DNA from: Fibrivirga algicola
GTDB taxonomy: Bacteria; Bacteroidota; Bacteroidia; Cytophagales; Spirosomataceae
Assembly: GCF_011742925.1 (NCBI RefSeq)
Contig: NZ_WAEL01000001.1
Location: forward strand, 248,001 to 312,000
DNA length: 64,000 nucleotides
Direction of reading: 5' to 3'
Shown here: positions 1 to 9,105 of the stretch, piece by piece
How positions within the stretch are numbered: position 1 is the stretch's first letter
Layout of the letters: the number at the start of each line of letters is the position of its first letter
Program-made: the position numbers and the translations under genes
The notes under the pieces: model-generated
What the model saw: only the letters and a program-made list of their open reading frames with translations
The model's database searches: none
Told to the model about the DNA's origin: nothing

Positions 1-2568
1 CCCCTCGACAACATCAACCCGAACGATATTGAGTCGATTCAGGTCCTGAAAGATGCGGCTTCGGCGGCTATTTATGGCTCGCGGGCGGCCAACGGCGTCG
101 TGCTGGTGACCACCAAACGCGGTAAGTCGGGTCGGGCGACGATCTCGCTGAATACGTACGGCGGATTCATGGAGCGCAGCCGTAAACTGGATATGCTCAG
201 CGCCCAGGAATGGGTTGACCGGGCTACCGAAATGATCAACGCGCAGTGGGTAGCCTCAGCAGCAGGTCGGTCGGCCTCGCAAACCAACGAACAGCGCCGG
301 GTTATTCTGGGCCTGCCGGTGGGTCAGGTGAACACTACCTTTATGACCGACGACCGCTGGGCTTTGCCGGGCCATCCGGGTCTGAACTACATCGACTGGC
401 AAGAGCAGGCGTTCCGCAGAGGCGGCGTGCAGAACCACCAACTGTCGGCGAGTGGCGGTAACGACCGGGTGAACTACTTCGTGTCGGGCAATTTCGTGAA
501 TCAGCAGGGCATGGTGATCAACACCAACTACACTGCTTATTCGGCACGGGCCAATGTGGAAGTGAATGCGAGTAACAAACTGAAACTGGGCCTGAATCTG
601 GCCCCAACTTACTCGGTCAATAACGATCCGGGTGTGGAAGGCAAAGACAATATTCTGCACCAACTGGTGAGCATGAGTCCGGTGCAGGAAGATACCATGG
701 GCGTATACCCCAACGTGGGTAATAACGGGCAGTACCGGTGGAGCACGTCGACCAACAGCCCGATCGGTAAACTGCAATACGCAATTGGTGAAACCAAGCG
801 GTTCCGTACCCTCGGCTCGGTATTTGCCGATTACCAGATTCTGCCTGGCCTGTCGTTCCGGACGTCGCTGAACCTCGACAACACCGATAACTCGGCGAAA
901 TCGTACAATCCGTATGCCATTGCCAGCAACCTGGCAACCCGCCTGGCGCAGCTCACGACGTTGACCAGCGGCAACTACAACACCTATCGGAAACGGACGT
1001 TCGTCAACGAAAACACCTTATCGTATGCCAAGGCCATTGGCGATAAACACAATATTTCGCTGCTGGGTGGTTATTCGTACAACTCGCTCAAGGTGGAAAC
1101 GGCTACGCTTAACTCGAACGGCGGTTTCAGTAGCAATGTGATCACCACGCTGAACGCAGCCAATGCCGTGACGGGCAACACCACCGAATCGCAAAACGTC
1201 CTGATCTCGTATTTCGGTCGGGCGCAGTACAACTACGCTGACAAGTACCTGCTGTCGGCCAGCTTACGCCGCGACGGTTCGTCTCGCTTCGGGGCCAACA
1301 CGCGCTGGGGCCTGTTTCCATCAGCCTCGATTGGCTGGCGCATTTCGGAAGAGTCCTTCATGAAAGGCATCAAGCCGATCAACGACCTGAAACTCCGGGC
1401 CAGCTTCGGTACGGCGGGTAACTACAACATTGGTGATTACAGCACCCTGCCCACGCTGACAACGGCCAACTACACCTTCAACGGAGTAAATGCCATTGGG
1501 CAGGCACCGGGTGGGGTAACCAACCCCGATTTGACCTGGGAAACATCGGAAACGGTTGACTTTGGTTTTGATGCCAGCCTGTTGAACAACCGCCTGTCGC
1601 TGACCTTCGACGTGTACAACAAACTGAATAAAGGCCTGCTGCTGAACGTACCCCTGCCGGGTGCTACGGGTTTTGCCTCGTACCTGAGCAACGCGGGCAG
1701 CGTTCGCAACCGGGGTTGGGAAATTGAAGTAAGCAGCCGCAACACAACGGGTGCCGTGAAATGGAATACCTCGCTGAACCTGAGCCACTACGACAACAAA
1801 GTGGTGGCGCTGGCTGAAGGACAAAACCAGATTCTGATTCCGTCGGCGTTCGATATTTCGCACTCGCTGCTGCGTATTGGCGAACCGATGTACAGCATCT
1901 ATGTGGTGAAGCAGGTGGGCATCCTGTCGCAGGCGGATATTGATGGCAAAGCAGCCCTGTTTGGCACCCAAACGGTGGGTGATCCCAAGTACTTCGACGC
2001 CAACAACGATGGCGTGATCGACGCCAACGACCGCATGATTGTGGGTAAGCCAAACCCTGATTTTGTCTGGGGTATCACCAACAGTGTCCGCTACAAAGGC
2101 TTCGACCTGACGGTACTGGTGCAGGGCCAGAATGGCGGTTCTATTTACTCGCTGCTGGGCCGGGCGCTGGGCCGTACCGGTCAGGGATCAACGGATAATG
2201 CACTGGGTACGTACCGCGATCGCTGGTTCTCGGCGGCCAACCCAGGCGCAGGCATTGTGGGTAAAGCGTACTCGACATTTGGCCGGATCAAAAATACCGA
2301 CTGGCTGTATTCGTCTGATTACGTGCGGGTTCGAAACATCACCCTGGGGTATGACCTCAAAACGTTCGTAAAAACGCCTCGATTGCAGGGTGCCCGTCTG
2401 TATGTAACGGCCGAAAACTTCTTTGGCTTCGACAAGTACAAAGGCGGCTTTAACCCGGAAGCTACCAACACTGACCTGAGCGGTAATTCGCAGTACCCCG
2501 AAGCGGGGGATTACGGCGGACTACCACTGCCCCGTTCGCTTGTTGTCGGTTTAAATGTCACATTCTAA
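1..2568 (+). CDS. SusC-family TonB-dependent transporter (5' end outside window)
   Basis: Outer-membrane TonB-dependent receptor of the SusC/RagA type, which imports oligosaccharides captured by its SusD partner. The frame is open from base 1, so the signal peptide, carboxypeptidase-like domain and TonB box lie outside. The first visible residues are the end of the plug domain ([20 protein letters not shown], then [10 protein letters not shown]), typical of SusC. The remaining 800 or so residues are barrel, with the usual Asn-, Tyr- and Gly-rich strands, a calcium-like DANNDGVID motif, and a terminal Phe that fits recognition by the BAM machinery. The stop lies 13 nt before a SusD gene and the arabinan enzymes follow, so arabinan oligosaccharides are the likely substrate (inference). 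Family call is very secure. Confidence 0.96.
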   Translation, partial: PLDNINPNDIESIQVLKDAASAAIYGSRAANGVVLVTTKRGKSGRATISLNTYGGFMERSRKLDMLSAQEWVDRATEMINAQWVASAAGRSASQTNEQRRVILGLPVGQVNTTFMTDDRWALPGHPGLNYIDWQEQAFRRGGVQNHQLSASGGNDRVNYFVSGNFVNQQGMVINTNYTAYSARANVEVNASNKLKLGLNLAPTYSVNNDPGVEGKDNILHQLVSMSPVQEDTMGVYPNVGNNGQYRWSTSTNSPIGKLQYAIGETKRFRTLGSVFADYQILPGLSFRTSLNLDNTDNSAKSYNPYAIASNLATRLAQLTTLTSGNYNTYRKRTFVNENTLSYAKAIGDKHNISLLGGYSYNSLKVETATLNSNGGFSSNVITTLNAANAVTGNTTESQNVLISYFGRAQYNYADKYLLSASLRRDGSSRFGANTRWGLFPSASIGWRISEESFMKGIKPINDLKLRASFGTAGNYNIGDYSTLPTLTTANYTFNGVNAIGQAPGGVTNPDLTWETSETVDFGFDASLLNNRLSLTFDVYNKLNKGLLLNVPLPGATGFASYLSNAGSVRNRGWEIEVSSRNTTGAVKWNTSLNLSHYDNKVVALAEGQNQILIPSAFDISHSLLRIGEPMYSIYVVKQVGILSQADIDGKAALFGTQTVGDPKYFDANNDGVIDANDRMIVGKPNPDFVWGITNSVRYKGFDLTVLVQGQNGGSIYSLLGRALGRTGQGSTDNALGTYRDRWFSAANPGAGIVGKAYSTFGRIKNTDWLYSSDYVRVRNITLGYDLKTFVKTPRLQGARLYVTAENFFGFDKYKGGFNPEATNTDLSGNSQYPEAGDYGGLPLPRSLVVGLNVTF

Positions 2569-2581
2569 TCAGCCCAAACTC

Positions 2582-4084
2582 ATGAAAACTAGATCAATCG
2601 CCGTTGCGGCGCTTACCATGCTGGTGCTGACATCCTGCACCGAAGACCTTACCCAAATTCCTATTTCTGCGGCCACAACATCAACGTTTTATTCGCAGAC
2701 GAATGACTTTCTACAGGCGAGTAATGCCGTTTACAGTTCGTTGCGGGGATATCCAGACCGGCAGCTGAACCTGTCAGAAACACGCTCCGACAACCTGTAC
2801 GCCGTGTCTGATGGTGGCGTGCGGGATTGGGAAGGCATCAACAGCTTCCAGAAAAGTATTGCGGGTAACCCCTACGTGTCGGAAGCCTGGTCGACTAATT
2901 TCAACGGGATATTCCGGGCCAACACGCTGCTAGAGCAATTGCAGAAAAACGGCAAGGTCATCACTGATGCCAATCTGCGTACCCGGTTAGAGGCTGAGGC
3001 CAAGTTTCTGCGTGCGTTCTTTTACTTCGATCTGGTCCGCTTCTTTGGCAAGGTGCCCATCATTGACCGTCCCGTAACGGCCAACGAAGCCACGGCCATT
3101 CCGCGCAGCCCCGTTAAGGATGTATACGCACAGATTATTGCCGACCTGACATTTGCCGCGACCAACCTGCCCGAAACCTACGCCGTGGCCGACCGGGGCC
3201 GTGCTACGCGGTTTGCCGCTAAAGCCGCCCTGGCGCTGGTGCACATGACCCGCTCGGGCCCTACCTACGACATTGAAGGACCGGGACTGGGTGTAAACGA
3301 GTGGCCGCAGGCACTGGCGTTGCTGAACGAAATAATCGCCAGCGGCAAGTTTTCGCTGGTTCCATCGTACGCCAACGTGTTTTCGTACACGAATGAGAAC
3401 AACTCGGAGGTGATTTTCGACGTGCAGTATGCCAACGGCCTGAACCCGCTGGTGGGCGCTACGTTCCCGTGGGTGCTGGTACCCGATACCTGGTTTCAGG
3501 CCAACGGAAAAGCCGTACAGGGTGGGTTGACCATCCGTCCGGCGGCACTCGATCTGGTGAATTCGTATGACGCCGCCGACGTGCGAAAAGCGTTTGCCGT
3601 CCAAAGTGGATACACGTTCAACGGCGTGGCCGAAACCCGGCCCTTCATAAAAAAATACGTTGACCTGACCCGGGTGCCAACCAACAACCGTTCCGACTGG
3701 CCCATCAACTTCATTGTGTATCGGTACACCGATATTCTGCTGCTTAAGGCCGAGTGCATTTTGCGTGGCGCCACGGGCGGTACGCAGGCAGAGGTCGACG
3801 CGATTGTGAATCAGGTACGTGTGCGTGCCGGTTTACCAACCGTGACGGGTGTCACGCTGACGCAGTTACTACAGGAGCGCCGCAAAGAGCTGATCGGTGA
3901 GGGGTCGCGCTGGCACGATCTGGTGCGGAGCGGACAAATCGAGTCGATTATCACTAGCTGGATTGCGAAGGAAGACACCCAGAAGCAGATGCAGCCGTTC
4001 CAGAAAAACTACATTCTCTATCCGGTTCCACAGGCTGAGTTAGACGCCAAGCCAGGTCTGTATACGCAGAATCCGGGCTATTAA
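2582..4084 (+). CDS. SusD/RagB-family surface glycan-binding lipoprotein
   Basis: Partner of the upstream SusC; it forms the lid of the SusCD pair and binds glycan at the cell surface. The chosen start, 13 nt after the SusC stop, gives MKTRSIAVAALTMLVLTSC, a lipoprotein signal with Cys19 as the lipidated residue; a start further upstream would spoil the signal. The 500-residue length and the TPR-rich N-terminal half (residues about 60-230, including FLRAFFYFDLVRFFGKVP) are usual for SusD. The C-terminal half has the conserved NQVRVRAGLP and RRKELIGEGSRWHDLVR segments. Specificity for arabinan is inferred from neighbours only. Confidence 0.95.
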   Translation: MKTRSIAVAALTMLVLTSCTEDLTQIPISAATTSTFYSQTNDFLQASNAVYSSLRGYPDRQLNLSETRSDNLYAVSDGGVRDWEGINSFQKSIAGNPYVSEAWSTNFNGIFRANTLLEQLQKNGKVITDANLRTRLEAEAKFLRAFFYFDLVRFFGKVPIIDRPVTANEATAIPRSPVKDVYAQIIADLTFAATNLPETYAVADRGRATRFAAKAALALVHMTRSGPTYDIEGPGLGVNEWPQALALLNEIIASGKFSLVPSYANVFSYTNENNSEVIFDVQYANGLNPLVGATFPWVLVPDTWFQANGKAVQGGLTIRPAALDLVNSYDAADVRKAFAVQSGYTFNGVAETRPFIKKYVDLTRVPTNNRSDWPINFIVYRYTDILLLKAECILRGATGGTQAEVDAIVNQVRVRAGLPTVTGVTLTQLLQERRKELIGEGSRWHDLVRSGQIESIITSWIAKEDTQKQMQPFQKNYILYPVPQAELDAKPGLYTQNPGY

Positions 4085-4220
4085 ACATATAATTAGTTAC
4101 CCGGTCATTCATTGGTCGTTGGTGCTCCTTCGCTGTTAATCGCATAATATTGCTTTTACAATGCGTGCGTATCGACTTCCAGTGAATGACTTTTTTTATA
4201 AACCTTATTCCAGCCAGCTG

Positions 4221-4568
4221 ATGAGTGCCTTTCCGTTTGAGCAACAATTTGTTGATGCCGAGGCCATTGCCTGGGAAACTGTGGGCGAGGGCGTGCGCCG
4301 CAAAATTCTGACCTACGACGCCAACCTCATGCTGGTCGTTGTCGATTTTGAGCAGGGCGGGGTAGGGGCCATGCACCAGCATTACCACACCCAGATCAGC
4401 TACGTAAAAAGTGGTGCCTTTGCCATCACCATCGGCAACGAAGAGCGTGTGCTGAAGGCTGGCGATGCCTATTATATTCCCCCCAACGTGCTTCACGGCG
4501 CCGTTTGCCACGAAGCCGGCATGCTGGTCGATGTGTTTACACCCATGCGGGAGGACTTTGTATCATAG
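4221..4568 (+). CDS. kdgF: KdgF-like cupin (unsaturated uronate linearising enzyme family)
   Basis: Small single-domain cupin of 115 residues. KdgF proteins convert 4,5-unsaturated galacturonate or related uronates to linear ketouronic acid during pectin and alginate breakdown. The sequence has the family pattern: a metal site formed by H52, H54 and Q58 in MHQHYHTQIS, a second-motif His92 in PPNVLHG, and the diagnostic C-terminal TPMREDF. I start at MSAFPFEQ because KdgF proteins begin about there; an in-frame ATG at 4161 would add 20 poorly conserved residues. Its presence between SusD and araR suggests that the locus faces pectin, where arabinan side chains and galacturonan occur together (inference). 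A generic cupin role is the alternative. Confidence 0.75.
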   Translation: MSAFPFEQQFVDAEAIAWETVGEGVRRKILTYDANLMLVVVDFEQGGVGAMHQHYHTQISYVKSGAFAITIGNEERVLKAGDAYYIPPNVLHGAVCHEAGMLVDVFTPMREDFVS

Positions 4569-4599
4569 GCTGGGTACGTTGTTTCTTTGACGATTTATA

Positions 4600-4683
4600 T
4601 TGCTTCGCGCTGTGTTGCTGACGCTAAGCCTATCGGTGACGCCTGGTCAGAAACCCCGTCGTCAGCAACACAGCGCGAGGCAA
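4600..4683. repeat. Long inverted repeat (TTGCTTCGCGC family) upstream of araR
   Basis: Two 24-bp arms, 4600-4623 and 4660-4683, match in reverse complement at 23 of 24 positions, around a 36-nt loop. The arms begin TTGCTTCGCGCTGTGTTG. The one mismatch is a transition that leaves a G-U pair in the + strand RNA. No T-tract follows. The right arm ends 35 nt before the araR start. It could end kdgF transcription, stabilise an RNA end, or act in the araR leader. Confidence 0.85.
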
Positions 4684-4718
4684 GTTTTCTTTCATGTGTT
4701 AATTCATCACCCCCTTTC

Positions 4719-5432
4719 ATGTCATCAGCGTACCAGCACAACACCCGTATTCTTGTCGCCCTGGACTGTATCATCTTCGGATTCGATGGAGAAACGCTGA
4801 AGCTGTTGCTGATCAAGCGGAATTTCGAGCCTCAGTTTGGCAACTGGTCGCTGATGGGTGGCTTCTTGAACGAAGGGGAAGACCTGGAGCATGCGGCCAG
4901 CCGTATTCTCTACAACCTCACGGGGCTGCACAACAACTACCTCGAACAGCTACAAACTTTTGGCACCGTACACCGAGACCCCGTTGAACGAACGATCTCG
5001 GTAGTGTATTATTCGCTGGTGAATATTGCCGATCAGGACGTGTCGGCCATTCAGGCCCACAATGCGTCGTGGATCAGCCTCGACAACAAGCCCCCGCTCA
5101 TTTTTGACCACGACCAGATGGTGATTGCTGCCCTGCAACGGCTGCGGTACAAGGCGGCACTGCATCCGATCGGATTTGAATTGCTGCCCGAGAAGTTTAC
5201 GGTACCCCAATTGCAAAAGCTATACGAAGCCATCTACAATACCCAACTCGACCGGCGTAATTTTAGTCGTAAGATTATGGCTACTGACCTGCTTTTGAGC
5301 ACCGGCGAAAAAGACACCAATTCGGTAACCAAGAAGGCGCAGCTTTATACCCTCAACACCGAGAAATACCAGAAGTACCTCGACGGCTACTATACCTTCC
5401 TGCCCGAACTAGCCGAACTCACGGCTCAATGA
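4719..5432 (+). CDS. araR: AraR, Nudix-related L-arabinose-responsive transcription regulator
   Basis: 237-residue regulator of the Bacteroidota AraR group: an N-terminal Nudix-like sensor (residues about 8-140) and a C-terminal winged helix (about 150-235, starting FELLPEKFTVPQLQKLYEAI). The Nudix box at residues 48-70 keeps Gly and Glu at the ends but reads SRILYNLTG where a hydrolase has REXXEEXG, so the catalytic glutamates are missing, as expected for a ligand-sensing domain. In characterised Bacteroides AraR, L-arabinose relieves DNA binding; the same role is inferred here. The start at 4719 follows the upstream inverted repeat; a longer frame from 4587 would translate through that repeat. 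It sits inside the locus it presumably controls. Confidence 0.9.
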   Translation: MSSAYQHNTRILVALDCIIFGFDGETLKLLLIKRNFEPQFGNWSLMGGFLNEGEDLEHAASRILYNLTGLHNNYLEQLQTFGTVHRDPVERTISVVYYSLVNIADQDVSAIQAHNASWISLDNKPPLIFDHDQMVIAALQRLRYKAALHPIGFELLPEKFTVPQLQKLYEAIYNTQLDRRNFSRKIMATDLLLSTGEKDTNSVTKKAQLYTLNTEKYQKYLDGYYTFLPELAELTAQ

Positions 5433-5699
5433 GCACCTGTCATCCTATCTCATTCGCTTGCCCGAAGGAGGCTGAGCGCGGTGCGCCGCTATGTCGCTGT
5501 AGTCAGCTACTACTGAAGTAATTATCTCCTGACCAGACTGAGCTTTTTTTGACCACCTGTTCACTCAGTTACCTACCCTGTTGCGTTGGCAAGTAGGTGC
5601 GCAATAAAAAAGGATTAATAGGCAAAATACAGTCAATTTACTGAGTAGATCACTAATGGATAAGTGAATAGTTCTAAAAACAGATTAACTATTTACCAA

Positions 5700-5721
5700 T
5701 AATGACTAAATTTTATCATTA
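5700..5721. promoter_or_regulatory. Candidate operator palindrome upstream of susC2
   Basis: Arms TAATGA (5700-5705) and TCATTA (5716-5721) are exact reverse complements 10 bp apart, in AT-rich DNA 25 bp upstream of the candidate -7 box. Position and symmetry suit a repressor site, with AraR the obvious candidate. Short AT-rich palindromes occur by chance, so this is tentative. Confidence 0.3.
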
Positions 5722-5746
5722 ATTAGCTTTTAATATCCTTGCATTT

Positions 5747-5754
5747 TAGCTTTG
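5747..5754 (+). promoter_or_regulatory. Candidate -7 box of the susC2 promoter
   Basis: TAGCTTTG fits the Bacteroidota -7 consensus TAnnTTTG and lies 105 nt before the SusC start codon. No convincing -33 TTTG is seen at the usual spacing. The identical octamer occurs upstream of ald and of the PBP4 gene. Confidence 0.4.
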
Positions 5755-5859
5755 AATAGTAGAATTAAATTGATAAGATTAATATAGCTTCCAGTTAAGA
5801 GCAGCTACATTTTTTTCACCCTCATCTGTTTCTTTCATCCGAATAAAACCCTCTGGATT

Positions 5860-8800
5860 ATGAGAAGACCAGTACAGACTGAGCGGATGTGTGCGGTAGT
5901 CAAGCATGCATTGCTTCCAATTGCGCTCAGCGTAACACTTGACATAGCCATTGCTGCGCCCGGGGCGGATCGGCTACTTACAACGCCGGGCGTACGGGTA
6001 AGTGCCGGTAACAGCTTCGTTGGCGTTAAGGCCGATGTGCAAGTTTCGGGAACCGTAACAGACGACAAAGGCGAAGGACTTCCTGGCGTAAACGTGGTTA
6101 TCAAAGGCAGCACGAAAGGCGCTACCACTGATGCGAATGGCCAGTTTTCGATCAACGTACCCGGGCCAACTACGGTCCTGGTTGTTTCGTTTGTCGGCTA
6201 CAAATCGCAGGAGATTACAGTTGGTAGTCAGACTCGCCTCAGCGTTCGGCTGCTCGCTGATGAGCAGGCGCTCGACGAGGTGGTGGTAGTAGGTTATGGT
6301 ACGCAGTCGCGCGGAACGGTAACCGGTTCGGTAGCTGCCGTTAGATCGGAAGAGATCCTCCGAACCCCCGCCGTAGCTACGTCGAGTGCACTGGTTGGCC
6401 GGGTTCCGGGTATCACTGCCCGTCAGGGCGATGCTCGCCCCGGTAACGGTACAGGCATCCAGATCCGGAACATGGGTACGCCACTTTATGTAATTGACAA
6501 CATCGTTGCTGATGAAGGACAATTCAATAACCTGGGCATCAATGATATCGAGAATATATCGATTCTGAAAGATGGTTCGGCAGCTATTTATGGCCTGCGT
6601 GCTGCCAACGGCGTTGTACTGGTAACTACCAAAAAAGGTAAAGCCGGTCAGAAGCCCGTTGTTAGCCTGTCGGGTTACTATGGTCTGCAGAACTTCACGC
6701 GGTACCCAAAACCGGCCAACGCGTATCAGCACGTACGGGGTCTAGCCGAGTCGGATCAGAACCGGGGCATTGCGTCGAGCATTACGCCGGCCGAACTGGA
6801 AAAGTGGCGGGTAGGTACCGAGAAAGGGTATCAGAGCTTTGACTATTACAGCATGGTGATGCGGCCCAACGTACCCCAATCGTACCTGAACGGTAGCGTG
6901 TCGGGCGGGTCAGACAACGTGTCGTACTACGTATCGGCCAGCCACCTGAACCAGGATGCCCTCATTGAAGACTACAATTTCAAACGGAGCAACTTTCAGG
7001 CGAACGTTGAGGCGGGTCTGAGCAAGAAGCTTCGGATTGGTACGCAGATCAGCGGCCGTTTCGAGAATCGTTTCCAGACGGGTGTACCGGGCCTGGATGA
7101 TTACTTCAACCCGTTCCTGAGTATCTTCTCGATGTGGCCAACCGAGCGGCCCTACGCCAACGATAACCCGAACTACATTAACCAGACGCACAACGTAAAC
7201 GTAAACCCGGCTACCTATAAGAAGGAGATCACCGGTACGATCAGCGAACTATGGCGGGCGGTGAAGGCCAACTTTACAGCGCAATACGATTTCGATTTTG
7301 GCCTGGCTATTAAAGGAACGTATTCGTACAACTTCACCAACTTTGATTTTGACGGCTTCGAGTATACCTATGACGCCTATACCTACGATGCCAAAACCGA
7401 CACCTATAATGTAGTGCCGGGTGGTGGTAACCAGAACCCCTGGCGTGAACGCCGGAAGCGGAATATCGCCGATCGGTTCGGGCAGTTGCAGGCAACCTAT
7501 AATAAGCAGTTTGGCGATCATGGTTTGTCGACGGTGCTGGCTTACGAGCGCTATGACACCGACAATAAGTACATGATCGTGCACACAGTGCCGCCCAACA
7601 ACTATATCCCACTGATGTCATTCGCCAACCAGGACTACCTGCTCGACGAGTGGAACGTAACGGCACGGGCGGGCTACATTGGCCGGGTCAATTACAACTA
7701 CAAACAGCGGTATCTGGTTGAAGCGCTGGGTCGGTATGATGGGTCGTTCCTGTTTGCTCCGGGTCGTCGGTATGGTTTCTTCCCTGGTGCCTCAGTGGGC
7801 TGGCGAGCTTCGGAAGAAGACTTCTTCAAGAACAGTGGCGTAGGCAAAATTGTCAGCGAGCTGAAACTGCGGGCCAGCTACGGTCGTACAGGTAGTGACC
7901 TGATCAACAACAACTTTATTGTACCGCCATACAGCTACCTGCCTGGTTACGACTTTTTGCAAGGCAGTGCCATTTTCAACGGAGGATACGTAATTGGTGT
8001 TCGCCCACGGGGTTTACCAATCACCACGCTTTCATGGGTTAACAACGTGTCAACCAACATCGGTGTTGATTTCGGTCTCTTCAATGGCAAACTCACGGGT
8101 CAGTTCGATGTGTTTGAGCGGAAACGGACGGGTCTGCCAGCGGCGCAGTATGACGTACTCCTGCCAAGCGAAGTGGGCTACACGCTGCCTAACGCCAACC
8201 TGAACTCCGATGCTATTCGGGGTATTGAAGGTGCCTTGAGCTACTCAGGCAAAGCCGGTGAGTTTACGTATACCGTTGGTGTAAACGCGACACTGGCCCG
8301 GTTGCGCAGCCTGGAGATTTACAAGCCACGGTTTGGTAACTCATGGGATCAGTACCGCAACTCAGCCGTTGATCGCTGGTCGAGCATCAACTGGGGCTAC
8401 CAGGTCGAAGGCCGGTTCCAGTCGCAGCAGCAGATCGACGATTACAAAGTGGACAATGACGGACAGGGTAACCGTACGCAACTGCCCGGCGACTTTATCT
8501 ATAAAGATGTCAACGGCGACGGCCTGATCACTGCTCTCGACGAGCGCCCGATCGGTTATGCAGAAGGCGCGACACCCTACGGCAACTACGCATTCAACGG
8601 TACACTAGGCTACCGGGGCTTCTCGCTGCGCGTCGATGTAGTGGGTGCCGGGTTGCAGACGTTCCGCCGCGAGGTAGAGCAGAAAATCCCGTTCCAAAAT
8701 AACGGTACATCACCAGCTTATATTCTGGAAGATCGCTGGCACCGCGCCGATCCGTTCAATGCGGATAGCCCCTGGATTGAGGGCACGTACCCAGCCGTTC

Positions 8801-9084
8801 GGAAAGACAGCCCAAGCCACGTGAACTACAGCCGCCGCTCTGACTTCTGGGTAACCAACGTGCAGTACCTGCGCCTGCGTAACCTCGAGATTGGCTATAA
8901 CATCCCTAAGCTATTCCTGAGCAAACTGGGTGTAACGGCTATGCGGGTGTATGTAAACGGTACGAACCTGGTTTCGTTCGACAATCTGAAGTCGATTGAA
9001 GTAGATCCCGAAATTTCATCAAACGGTGCCCTGGTGTATCCACCACAACGGTTGTATAACGCCGGTTTTGCACTCAGTTTCTAA
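5860..9084 (+). CDS. SusC-family TonB-dependent transporter, complete
   Basis: 1074-residue outer-membrane importer. A signal segment (hydrophobic around residues 17-32) is followed by a carboxypeptidase-regulatory-like domain (about 62-130, VSGTVTDDKGEGLPGVNV), a TonB box-like DEVVVVGYGTQ at 139-149, the plug domain to about residue 260 (ILKDGSAAIYGLRAANG) and the barrel, which ends in Phe. This second SusC is only loosely similar to the one at the window start, so the locus has two distinct importers, perhaps for different arabinan oligomer sizes or branching (inference). SusD follows after 21 nt. Transcription probably begins in the 427-bp gap upstream. Confidence 0.96.
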   Translation: MRRPVQTERMCAVVKHALLPIALSVTLDIAIAAPGADRLLTTPGVRVSAGNSFVGVKADVQVSGTVTDDKGEGLPGVNVVIKGSTKGATTDANGQFSINVPGPTTVLVVSFVGYKSQEITVGSQTRLSVRLLADEQALDEVVVVGYGTQSRGTVTGSVAAVRSEEILRTPAVATSSALVGRVPGITARQGDARPGNGTGIQIRNMGTPLYVIDNIVADEGQFNNLGINDIENISILKDGSAAIYGLRAANGVVLVTTKKGKAGQKPVVSLSGYYGLQNFTRYPKPANAYQHVRGLAESDQNRGIASSITPAELEKWRVGTEKGYQSFDYYSMVMRPNVPQSYLNGSVSGGSDNVSYYVSASHLNQDALIEDYNFKRSNFQANVEAGLSKKLRIGTQISGRFENRFQTGVPGLDDYFNPFLSIFSMWPTERPYANDNPNYINQTHNVNVNPATYKKEITGTISELWRAVKANFTAQYDFDFGLAIKGTYSYNFTNFDFDGFEYTYDAYTYDAKTDTYNVVPGGGNQNPWRERRKRNIADRFGQLQATYNKQFGDHGLSTVLAYERYDTDNKYMIVHTVPPNNYIPLMSFANQDYLLDEWNVTARAGYIGRVNYNYKQRYLVEALGRYDGSFLFAPGRRYGFFPGASVGWRASEEDFFKNSGVGKIVSELKLRASYGRTGSDLINNNFIVPPYSYLPGYDFLQGSAIFNGGYVIGVRPRGLPITTLSWVNNVSTNIGVDFGLFNGKLTGQFDVFERKRTGLPAAQYDVLLPSEVGYTLPNANLNSDAIRGIEGALSYSGKAGEFTYTVGVNATLARLRSLEIYKPRFGNSWDQYRNSAVDRWSSINWGYQVEGRFQSQQQIDDYKVDNDGQGNRTQLPGDFIYKDVNGDGLITALDERPIGYAEGATPYGNYAFNGTLGYRGFSLRVDVVGAGLQTFRREVEQKIPFQNNGTSPAYILEDRWHRADPFNADSPWIEGTYPAVRKDSPSHVNYSRRSDFWVTNVQYLRLRNLEIGYNIPKLFLSKLGVTAMRVYVNGTNLVSFDNLKSIEVDPEISSNGALVYPPQRLYNAGFALSF

Positions 9085-9105
9085 TCGCCAAAAACGACTA
9101 TAACA

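Larger units (their letters stand above)
5433..5859. other. 427-bp intergenic region before the second SusC
   Basis: No credible gene. The first 120 bp are GC-rich; the rest turns AT-rich towards the SusC start. It holds the candidate -7 box at 5747-5754, a spaced palindrome at 5700-5721 and a weaker near-palindrome CAGTCAATTTACTG at 5630-5643. It is the longest gap in the locus and the most likely site of the regulated promoter for the susC2 operon. Confidence 0.6.

Noticed and set aside
256-777. Long minus-strand open frame opposite the first SusC
   Set aside because: It lies entirely inside the clear SusC gene and has no recognisable domain; GC-rich codon use leaves such open shadows.
4161-4220. 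Longer start for the KdgF-like cupin
   Set aside because: Adds 20 residues not expected in this family; the ATG at 4221 gives the usual N-terminus.
4600-4683. The repeat before araR as a tRNA or structured ncRNA
   Set aside because: A single long stem with no cloverleaf or CCA end.
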